Part shown: one piece after another, positions 6,257 to 12,192 of the stretch | How the letters are laid out: each line of letters begins with the position of its first letter | Numbering within the stretch: the first letter of the stretch is position 1 | NCBI GenBank assembly: GCA_002784795.1 | Contig: PFLZ01000065.1 | Span: 1 to 17,028, forward strand | Source: Candidatus Magasanikbacteria bacterium CG_4_10_14_0_8_um_filter_42_12 | Lineage (GTDB): Bacteria > Patescibacteriota > Patescibacteriia > Magasanikbacterales > UBA922 | Length of the DNA stretch: 17,028 nt | Reading direction: 5' to 3' | Notes under the pieces: model-generated | Told to the model about the DNA's origin: nothing | The model's input: the letters and a program-made list of their open reading frames with translations, nothing else | Databases searched by the model: none | Position numbers and translations under genes: made by a program

Positions 6257-7183
6257 TTAAGATAGCTGTGCCCCATCAATTTGCTGTTTGAATCCTTGAA
6301 CAAACGTTTTTGCATCCATAGGGTTTTTTCCTTCGAGTTGCAAAGTGTGTACATTGATTGTTTCATCACGTGTACCTATATACAGTGTATCATTTTTTAC
6401 ATGCACCTGACCATTATCCAACTGTGTTGGTATAGACGCTGGGCTAATGTGTAATAGCTTTACACGCTTTTCATCCCACATAGTCCAGAGCCCCGGCCAC
6501 GGTGTGAGTGCACGATATTGATTATAGATTTCCTTTGCTGATTGTGACCAGTTCACACGACCATCGTCTCGTGTAAACTGCGAACAAAATGTTGCGTCGT
6601 CATCATGTTGTTCAGTAAGTTCTATTTTGCCTTCAAGATATGCTGGAAGTTTTTCTACCAGAAGATCCGCTCCAATCTTTGCAAGTTTGAGAAGCGCATC
6701 CTGTGCCATTTCATTGGGATCAAGCTCGTATGTTTCTTGTGCGAGGATTGGGCCCGCATCCATGCGTTTTTCTACCTGCATGATGGTGACGCCTGTTGTG
6801 GTTTCACCATTCAGTACAGCAGAAGGTACTGGCGTCGCACCACGGTATTTTGGGAGAAGTGATGGATGGACATTCAGAATTCCTTTTGGAAATGCATCTA
6901 TGATGGTTTGTGGAATAATAAGGCCGTAGTCTGCGAGGAGGGCTACTTGGCAACTAGGCAATTGGGCAATTGGATACTCTTTTAGAGACTCTGGTTTTTG
7001 GACAGGAATATTATGCTCACTTGCAAGTTCGGCGACGGCTGTCGGTGTCAGAATACGTTTTCTTCCCACTGGTTTGTCTGGCTGGGTGATGACAAGATCA
7101 ACCATGATATCTGGTGCATCAAGGAGCGCCTGCAAGACAGTCGTTGCGACGAGATTTGTACCAAAGAAGATGGTGTGGATCAT
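6257..7183 (-). CDS. fmt: Methionyl-tRNA formyltransferase
   Basis: Cytoplasmic enzyme that formylates initiator Met-tRNA using 10-formyl-tetrahydrofolate. At 308 residues it matches the usual length of about 310. The N-terminal Rossmann domain starts IHTIFFGTNLVATTVL. The formyl-transfer site is intact: N104 and H106 in ILNVHPSLLPKYRG, and D142 in EKRMDAGPIL. The C-terminal OB-like domain begins near RALTPWPGLWTMW. The substrate loop reads RGATPVPSAVLNGE where many Fmt proteins have RGAAPIQ, and ADYGLIIP replaces the common AYGKILP; both look like tolerated variation. ATG 7183 lies one base after the stop of def, so the two are surely cotranscribed, def first. Residues 71-79 are encoded by an 8-base tandem repeat. 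No Shine-Dalgarno is visible, so translation may be coupled to def. Confidence 0.97.
   Translation of the reverse strand: MIHTIFFGTNLVATTVLQALLDAPDIMVDLVITQPDKPVGRKRILTPTAVAELASEHNIPVQKPESLKEYPIAQLPSCQVALLADYGLIIPQTIIDAFPKGILNVHPSLLPKYRGATPVPSAVLNGETTTGVTIMQVEKRMDAGPILAQETYELDPNEMAQDALLKLAKIGADLLVEKLPAYLEGKIELTEQHDDDATFCSQFTRDDGRVNWSQSAKEIYNQYRALTPWPGLWTMWDEKRVKLLHISPASIPTQLDNGQVHVKNDTLYIGTRDETINVHTLQLEGKNPMDAKTFVQGFKQQIDGAQLS
6949..6972 (-). repeat. Octamer x3 inside fmt
   Basis: On the plus strand the units are GGCAACTA (6949), GGCAATTG (6957) and GGCAATTG (6965). They encode PIAQLPSCQ at residues 71-79, a surface segment just before the strand leading to ADYG. The repeat style matches the heptamer arrays elsewhere in the window. 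Confidence 0.85.
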
Positions 7184-7184
7184 A

Positions 7185-7682
7185 TTATTCTATTTCCCAT
7201 GTCGTTTCGGCCTTATCTATATAGAGAATACCATTGAGATGGTCTGTCTCGTGCTGTGCGACATGGGCAAGATAGCCACTTGCATTAAAGCTAATAGGAT
7301 CACCTTGTTCATCCAGCGCTTCTACATGGACTTGTTTATATCGCTTCACTTTTCCTTGTTGACCTGGGACTGAGAGACATCCTTCTGTTTCAAGTACGGC
7401 CTTTCTGCTCATCCTTTGATATACTGGATTTATAAGAACAAGATCTTTGTTTGGATCTTTTTGTACAAAGTTTTCAGGAATAGCATCTTTTCCGATGATG
7501 CAGAGCTTCACATTCACCCCTACTTGAGGTGCAGCCAGACCGATCCCTTGTTCCTTATACATCGTCGGGATCATATTTTCGATGAGTTTTTGGATCTCTT
7601 GTGAGAGAACATCTTTTTTGGTCAGCGTTCGTGATGGCTCATGCAGTGATGGTGTTGGAATTTCTGTAAGTGGAAGTATCAT
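7185..7682 (-). CDS. def: Peptide deformylase
   Basis: Metalloenzyme that removes the N-formyl group from new proteins at the ribosome exit, the partner step to Fmt. 165 residues, normal for the family. All three motifs are present: motif I EQGIGLAAPQVG (GxGxAAPQ), motif II ETEGCLSVPG (EGCLS, metal Cys) and motif III VAQHETDHLNG (HExxH, two metal His and the catalytic Glu). The Thr in HETDH, where Ile, Leu or Met is usual, is not a catalytic position. ATG 7682 gives the normal N-terminus (MILPLTEIPTPSL, compare ILPIL-type starts). It is the first gene of a minus-strand pair with fmt and is divergent from the helicase gene, sharing a 104-base spacer. Confidence 0.97.
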   Translation of the reverse strand: MILPLTEIPTPSLHEPSRTLTKKDVLSQEIQKLIENMIPTMYKEQGIGLAAPQVGVNVKLCIIGKDAIPENFVQKDPNKDLVLINPVYQRMSRKAVLETEGCLSVPGQQGKVKRYKQVHVEALDEQGDPISFNASGYLAHVAQHETDHLNGILYIDKAETTWEIE

Positions 7683-7734
7683 ATGAATACACTAAAACTA
7701 GTGCTAGATTAGCGCAAATTACGAGAAATTGCAA

Positions 7735-7788
7735 CTATGTTGTCATTGCATGAACATAGCGACACATGATACGCTATTGATACGCTAT
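7735..7788. promoter_or_regulatory. Divergent def/helicase control region with inverted and direct repeats
   Basis: The 104-base spacer carries a 7-base inverted repeat, CTATGTT (7735-7741) and AACATAG (7753-7759). It also has a perfect 11-base tandem repeat TGATACGCTAT (7767-7777 and 7778-7788) whose second copy runs into the helicase ATG. On the minus strand TTGCAA, 17 bases and TAATCT give a weak promoter-like match upstream of def. No Shine-Dalgarno is seen for either gene. A regulatory role is a guess; the repeats themselves are plain. Confidence 0.35.
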
Positions 7789-10747
7789 GAAAAAAACCCT
7801 TCACAAAGCGCAACAAGAGGCGGTCGATTATATCGATGGGCCGCTTTTGATCGTGGCGGGAGCGGGGACTGGGAAGACGACAGTAGTGACAGAAAAAATT
7901 GCAAAACTTATTGATCAATCCACCCAAGGCGGACCGACCACAGGCGGAAAAGCTACGCCAGAGCAGATTCTTGCGCTCACGTTTACAGAAAAAGCAGCAG
8001 CAGAGATGCAAGAGAGAGTGGATGACCTTGTGTCACTCGGATATACAGAGATGCATATCAGTACATTTCATAGTTTTTGTCAGACGATCCTGGAGCAATT
8101 TGGTCTGGAAATTGGTCTTCCAGATAGATTCAAACTTCTGACAGACACAGATGGCTGGCTCCTGATGAAAAAGCATCTGTATGATTTGAAACTTGATTAT
8201 TACCGACCACTGGGCAATCCATCACGCCATATCCACGCACTCCTGACGCACTTTAGCAAATGCAAAGATGAATTGATTGCGCCAGAAGATTATTTGAAAT
8301 ACGCTGAGAGTGTTACACTTGATGCCGATTCAACAGGAGAAGATGAAAAATCTCGACTGATAGAACTTGCAAACACCTATCATGCCTACAATCAGCTTTT
8401 GCTCGACAACCAAGCTATGGATTTTGGAGACTTGATTTTGTATACAGTAAAACTCCTTCACGAAAGACCACAAATCAAAAAGAAACTGCAACAGCAATTC
8501 AAGTATGTACTGATCGACGAATTTCAGGATGTGAATTATGCGCAGTATGAATTGGTGCAATTATTGACCGACACTCCCGATGTACAACTCACCGTCGTAG
8601 GAGATGATGATCAAAGTATCTATGCTTTTCGTGGCGCGAGTGTTAGCAATATTTTGCGTTTCAAAGATGATTATCCAGATGCAAAGGAAGTCGTCCTGAC
8701 AGAAAATTATCGTTCTGGGCAGGCAATCCTCGACAGTGCCTACACCCTCATACAACACAATAATCCAGATCGACTCGAAGTAAAACTTGGCATAGAAAAA
8801 AAACTGCATGCTGCAAATACCGTTGAGGCGCAGGTAATACACCTTCATGCAGATTCACTGGAAGAAGAAGTAATGAGTGTTGTTCAGCAGATACAGCAGA
8901 TACAGCAAACAGCTGAAGATTTTTCTTGGGATAACATTGCTATTCTTGTGAGAGCAAACAATCATGCAAGTCTATTCATGGAAGCACTCGACATGGCTGG
9001 CATTCCATACGAATTTTTCAGCTCGGGTGGGCTGTATCGACAAGACATCGTCATCGATGCAATCAACGTGTTCAAAGTCATGGATTCGTATAAAGATTCT
9101 GCTGCGATATATCGTATGCTCCAGATGCCATGCTTTACATTTTCAGAGCGAGACATGCATGAGTTTCTGAGCTTTGCAAAAAAATCGTCTCTCCCATATT
9201 ACGAAGCACTAAAACGCAAGGACGAAATTATTCTTTCAAAAGAAGGAAAAGCAACGTGTGAAACAATTGTGAAGTTGATCACCGCAAGTATAAAAAAAGC
9301 GCGATTTGAAAAACCAACAACGGTGTTGCATCATTTTTTTGAAGAAAGTGGGTATTTCAAATATCTCACGAGTGAGGAACAAAAGGGGAATAGGAACGTG
9401 ATGCGTTCGATTGCGCACCTAAAACAATTTTTTGATTATGTTCATGCCTATGAAATGACCGGTGGACATGTAGATGTTCGTGGATTCCTTGCGTATTTCA
9501 CCGACGTGCTCGAGAGTGGGGACAGTGGAAAAGTCTACCAACCCAGTGACACACCAGATTCCGTCAATATTATGACCGTGCATGGATCAAAAGGATTGGA
9601 ATTTCCCTATGTTTTTGTGGTCAATTGCGTAGAAGAACGCTTTCCAACACGTCGCAAAGGCGGGGACATAGATCTGCCAGATGAACTCGTAAAAGAAGTA
9701 TTGCCAGAAGGAGATTATCATTATCAGGAAGAACGACGGCTTTTTTATGTTGCCATGACCCGCGCAAAAAAACAGCTTTTTCTCACCAGCTCAGAAGATT
9801 ATGGCGGAAGTAGAAAAAAGAAAGTATCGAGATTTGTCGCCGAATTGGGTGATACTGCCAAAGAAAACCAATTACTAATTACGGATTACCAATTACTTCA
9901 TCGCAAGCAGCAAGAGCCTGTCTCTCCCGTTGACGTCTACGACACGTTATACTCCCTCCCAAAAACCTTCTCTTTCTCTCAAATTAGAGCTTTTCAAGTG
10001 TGCCCGTATCAATACAAAATTTCCTATATTCTGAAAATTCCGATGAAAGGATCACACTATTTTAGTTTTGGGAATACGATCCATCTGACCATGCAACGAT
10101 TTTACGAACGAGTGCAGGCACTCAATAGTGTCACGCAAGGATCTTTATTTGATCTCGAAGCACCACCAGAAAAAAAAGGAGGAGAGATTCTTGTGCCAAC
10201 GCAAGATGATCTTCTTGAACTCTACGAAGGTGCGTGGATAGGGGATTGGTACAAGGATGAACGCCAGAGAAAAGGCTATCATGAAAAAGGAAAAGAACTG
10301 CTCAAAACATTTTATACAAAAAATAAAGACAACTGGACTATTCCTGTTGCCCTCGAAGGAGGGTTTCGTATAAAAATTGGAACGTATATTATTACCGGAA
10401 AGATCGACCGGGTAGATCAACTCCTCGACGGAACACTCGCAATCATCGATTACAAAACAGGCGCACCAAAAGAAAAACTAGATACCGATGACAAACAACA
10501 ATTGCTCCTCTATCAAAAAGCAGCAACCGAATTGCCACAGTATCGGAATATAGGGTTGGTAAGCAATTTAACGTATTATTATGTTGCCGATGACGTCGAA
10601 ACATCTTTTCTTGGAACACAAAAGGAGTTGGAAAAATTTGAAGATAAAGTTATGAAGACACTTGATATTATGCACGAAACAGATTTTAGAAAGATCACAC
10701 GCGAAGATGGCTGCGGAAGGTGTGATGTGTGCACGTCACTCATATAG
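7787..10747 (+). CDS. UvrD/PcrA-like helicase fused to an iron-sulfur PD-(D/E)XK nuclease
   Basis: 986 residues, longer than UvrD or PcrA (about 720) because of a C-terminal nuclease. The SF1A helicase motifs are complete: Q9, Walker A AGAGTGKTT (24-32), LTFTEKAA, DEFQD (244-248), VVGDDDQSIYAFRGA (270-284), LTENYRS (304-310), TVHGSKGLEFPYVF (597-610) and EERRLFYVAMTRA (648-660). After a linker (about 665-728) comes a RecB/AddB/Cas4-like nuclease: C739 in FQVCPYQYK, H766, GKIDRVD (D874), IIDYKTG (D888, K890) and QLLLYQKA. It ends in C976-X2-C979-X2-C982. C739 plus the last three Cys would make a 4Fe-4S 'staple' as in AddB. The expected role is DNA end processing in recombination repair, like AddAB or AdnAB. 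The linker (694-704) is encoded by a heptamer repeat. Start ATG 7787 fits the family N-terminus. Confidence 0.95.
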   Translation: MKKTLHKAQQEAVDYIDGPLLIVAGAGTGKTTVVTEKIAKLIDQSTQGGPTTGGKATPEQILALTFTEKAAAEMQERVDDLVSLGYTEMHISTFHSFCQTILEQFGLEIGLPDRFKLLTDTDGWLLMKKHLYDLKLDYYRPLGNPSRHIHALLTHFSKCKDELIAPEDYLKYAESVTLDADSTGEDEKSRLIELANTYHAYNQLLLDNQAMDFGDLILYTVKLLHERPQIKKKLQQQFKYVLIDEFQDVNYAQYELVQLLTDTPDVQLTVVGDDDQSIYAFRGASVSNILRFKDDYPDAKEVVLTENYRSGQAILDSAYTLIQHNNPDRLEVKLGIEKKLHAANTVEAQVIHLHADSLEEEVMSVVQQIQQIQQTAEDFSWDNIAILVRANNHASLFMEALDMAGIPYEFFSSGGLYRQDIVIDAINVFKVMDSYKDSAAIYRMLQMPCFTFSERDMHEFLSFAKKSSLPYYEALKRKDEIILSKEGKATCETIVKLITASIKKARFEKPTTVLHHFFEESGYFKYLTSEEQKGNRNVMRSIAHLKQFFDYVHAYEMTGGHVDVRGFLAYFTDVLESGDSGKVYQPSDTPDSVNIMTVHGSKGLEFPYVFVVNCVEERFPTRRKGGDIDLPDELVKEVLPEGDYHYQEERRLFYVAMTRAKKQLFLTSSEDYGGSRKKKVSRFVAELGDTAKENQLLITDYQLLHRKQQEPVSPVDVYDTLYSLPKTFSFSQIRAFQVCPYQYKISYILKIPMKGSHYFSFGNTIHLTMQRFYERVQALNSVTQGSLFDLEAPPEKKGGEILVPTQDDLLELYEGAWIGDWYKDERQRKGYHEKGKELLKTFYTKNKDNWTIPVALEGGFRIKIGTYIITGKIDRVDQLLDGTLAIIDYKTGAPKEKLDTDDKQQLLLYQKAATELPQYRNIGLVSNLTYYYVADDVETSFLGTQKELEKFEDKVMKTLDIMHETDFRKITREDGCGRCDVCTSLI
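8885..8911 (+). repeat. In-frame 9-base repeat in the helicase gene
   Basis: CAGCAGATA occurs twice in tandem, followed by the related CAGCAAACA, encoding QQIQQIQQT at residues 367-375 in a helical surface segment. Because nine is a multiple of three, this may be ordinary codon-repeat slippage. Confidence 0.6.
9870..9897 (+). repeat. Heptamer x4 in the helicase-nuclease linker
   Basis: Four 7-base units with the consensus RATTACN start at 9870, 9877, 9884 and 9891 (for example AATTACT, GATTACC). They encode most of NQLLITDYQLL (694-704) in the linker between helicase motif VI and the nuclease domain. Confidence 0.85.
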
Positions 10748-10773
10748 TTTTCACGAAAAAATCGGTTTCTCTC

Positions 10774-10793
10774 CCTGCCTACTGGCAGGCAGG
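10774..10793. repeat. Dispersed palindrome CCTGCC-4-GGCAGG, copy 2
   Basis: CCTGCCT (10774-10780) and AGGCAGG (10787-10793) are perfect 7-base arms; the register CCTGCC-TACT-GGCAGG also fits, as in copy 1 at 6168. It lies between the helicase stop and the methyltransferase start. There is no T-run. Confidence 0.7.
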
Positions 10794-10838
10794 CGTTCAA
10801 TCAGTTGGATCTGCGTGCTATTCTTTATTTTTTAAATT

Positions 10839-11354
10839 ATGATGTATTGGATTGTTGGCATGGCACTGTTGCTCTTTCTGTTTTTTCTTGCAGCATTCTC
10901 TATTTGGAATGTGTATGCTATTATTCGAGGCGCGCCCTTTGTCCCTTCTGCAAAAAAACGTGTTGAGACGATGATCTCAGTCGCTGATCTGCAAAAAACA
11001 GATACTCTTCTCGATCTGGGATCGGGTGATGGGCGAATAGTCAGACGCGTTGCGTCACTTGTGAAGGAGGCGCGTGGTATTGAGATCAATCCATCTCTGG
11101 CGCTCTGGTCAAAAGTGTTGAATGCACTCCAACACAAAAAAAATGTGAATATTCGATGTGCTGATTTTTGGCATTATGATCTGCATGACATTGATGTCCT
11201 ATTTGTCTATTGTATTGATCACAAAATGAACAAACTGGAGGCCAAAGTAAAAAAAGAAATGAAGCCAGGCGCTCGGGTCGTATCAAATGGATTCAAGTTT
11301 TCTGAGTGGAAACCTGCGAAAGAAGAAGGTGGTGTGTGCGTCTACCAGTTGTGA
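10839..11354 (+). CDS. Membrane-anchored class I SAM methyltransferase, FAM173/ATPSC-KMT-like
   Basis: 171 residues. One N-terminal transmembrane helix (IVGMALLLFLFFLAAFSIW) is followed by a short linker GAPFVPSAKKRVETM and then a Rossmann methyltransferase domain. The SAM-binding motif I is LLDLGSGDGRIVRR (residues 58-71), with the acidic residue of motif II in GIEINPSLA. A later segment, ADFWHYDLHDIDVLFVYCID, and KKEMKPGARVVSNGFKF complete the fold. The order of anchor, PFVPS segment and LGSGDGR matches the FAM173 family, whose mitochondrial member trimethylates a lysine of the ATP synthase c subunit. Whether this bacterial protein modifies an ATP synthase subunit or another protein is unknown. 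Two ATGs lie in tandem (10839, 10842); either may be used. There is no Shine-Dalgarno; the upstream sequence is a T-rich stretch after a CCTGCC palindrome. Confidence 0.82.
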   Translation: MMYWIVGMALLLFLFFLAAFSIWNVYAIIRGAPFVPSAKKRVETMISVADLQKTDTLLDLGSGDGRIVRRVASLVKEARGIEINPSLALWSKVLNALQHKKNVNIRCADFWHYDLHDIDVLFVYCIDHKMNKLEAKVKKEMKPGARVVSNGFKFSEWKPAKEEGGVCVYQL

Positions 11355-11378
11355 CTTCCGTTTTGAGTGTGCTATAGT
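11349..11378 (+). promoter_or_regulatory. Probable promoter of the DciA-like gene, near-leaderless
   Basis: TTGTGA (11349-11354) and TATAGT (11373-11378, five of six consensus bases) are separated by 18 bases. The expected start of transcription, about seven bases after the -10, falls 2-4 bases before the ATG at 11388. The -35 overlaps the last codons and the TGA of the methyltransferase gene. Confidence 0.5.
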
Positions 11379-11387
11379 ATATCTACT

Positions 11388-11687
11388 ATGTCTTTTACCC
11401 CCCTTGGAGATGCACTCCATGACAAAATGAAGCAGAATCCATCAATGCAAAATCAAGTTGATGGATCAGAGGCTGTTGATATCGCAACGGAAGTATTTTT
11501 GGAATTGTTTGGAGAAGATATGGCAAAGGAAGCAAAACCACTGTTTCTCAAAAATAGAACACTGACCGTTTCTTGCACCAGTTCTACGATGGCAAACGAA
11601 ATTCGTCTCAATCAAACAAAAATTGTCGATGCACTGAATAAGAAAATGGGTAAGAATGAAGTTGATCGGATTCGCTATTTGGCTTAA
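11388..11687 (+). CDS. DUF721/DciA-like protein
   Basis: 99 residues, matching the short DUF721 proteins of CPR bacteria. The conserved C-terminal core is visible: LFGEDMAKEAKPLFLKNRTL, then TVSCTSSTMANEIRLNQTKI and NKKMGKNEVDRIRYL. DUF721 includes DciA, the ancestral loader of replicative helicase DnaB in most bacteria, so a role in replication initiation is plausible; binding of nucleic acid through the beta-hairpin 'LTV...SS..A.EI' core is the family view. ATG 11388 was chosen over GTG 11367 because the GTG lies inside the promoter and would add a -10-derived segment. It is a monocistronic unit: its own promoter-like element upstream, a terminator 48 bases downstream. No Shine-Dalgarno. 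Confidence 0.82.
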   Translation: MSFTPLGDALHDKMKQNPSMQNQVDGSEAVDIATEVFLELFGEDMAKEAKPLFLKNRTLTVSCTSSTMANEIRLNQTKIVDALNKKMGKNEVDRIRYLA

Positions 11688-11735
11688 ATTGGTCGTTTTG
11701 ACGAGTAGAAGAGAAGATATATCGTATTTGTGCCG

Positions 11736-11759
11736 CCCCTTGCAGAAGAGGGGTTTTTT
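11736..11759 (+). terminator. Intrinsic terminator after the DciA-like gene
   Basis: CCCCTT (11736-11741) pairs with GAGGGG (11748-11753) as four G-C pairs plus A-T and G-T, closing a 6-base loop, followed directly by six T (11754-11759). It ends the DciA-like transcript. Confidence 0.75.
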
Positions 11760-11768
11760 CGTTAGAAT
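11740..11768 (+). promoter_or_regulatory. Possible leaderless promoter of the proS-mre operon
   Basis: TTGCAG (11740-11745) and TAGAAT (11763-11768, five of six) are 17 bases apart. The predicted start falls about two bases before ATG 11777. The -35 lies inside the preceding terminator hairpin and the spacer contains its T-run, so terminator and promoter would share DNA. The -35 match is only three of six. Confidence 0.4.
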
Positions 11769-11776
11769 GGATACAT

Positions 11777-12178
11777 ATGACTATACGTCAATTTATCACA
11801 ATCATGGTCTTTGGGACCCTTATGTGCTGGGCAGGGTGGGGAGTTGTCCTTTGGAACATTGACCCCTATGAAGCTGGGTTGGTGAGTTTTTTGTTTTTTT
11901 ACATTACACTCTTTTTGGCGCTGACAGGGACTATCTCGACTACTCTCTATACGGTGTATCACTTTTTTGGTGATGTGCAGATACCTGTCTTTCGATATGT
12001 ACAACGCAGTATGGGGTATGGACTGAGCGTCGCCTCAGTGCTCGTGGTGCTCCTCCTGGCACAAATGTTCAGTCTTTTGAATGTGTGGACTGTGTCACTT
12101 TTGATACTCATCGCAGCATTTGTGCTCTCTCTCAAACTTTCAAAACGACGACCCTACATTCCTACCTATGAAGCTTAA
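11777..12178 (+). CDS. Four-helix membrane protein of unknown function
   Basis: 133 residues with four hydrophobic segments in two pairs: IMVFGTLMCWAGWGVVLW and LVSFLFFYITLFLALTGTI, a short loop with HFFGDVQIPVFRYVQRSM, then SVASVLVVLLLAQMFSLL and VSLLILIAAFVLSLKL, ending in a basic tail KRRPYIPTYEA. Small proteins of this shape are common in CPR genomes, but I cannot name a family or role. Its stop overlaps an ATG (TAATG at 12176-12180) just before proS, so it heads the proS-mreBCD-mrdA operon and is probably cotranslated with it. The first ATG at 11777 directly follows a promoter-like element, suggesting a leaderless start. Context suggests an envelope role, which is inference only. Confidence 0.8.
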   Translation: MTIRQFITIMVFGTLMCWAGWGVVLWNIDPYEAGLVSFLFFYITLFLALTGTISTTLYTVYHFFGDVQIPVFRYVQRSMGYGLSVASVLVVLLLAQMFSLLNVWTVSLLILIAAFVLSLKLSKRRPYIPTYEA

Positions 12179-12192
12179 TGATATTTTCTAGT

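Noticed and set aside
6627..6929. A 100-codon plus-strand open frame
   Set aside because: It is antisense to fmt, whose catalytic motifs are intact; the Ser/Arg/Cys-rich product is typical of a shadow frame.
11698..11703. TTGACG as a -35 for the membrane-protein gene
   Set aside because: No acceptable -10 lies 16-18 bases downstream, and a terminator stands between it and the gene.
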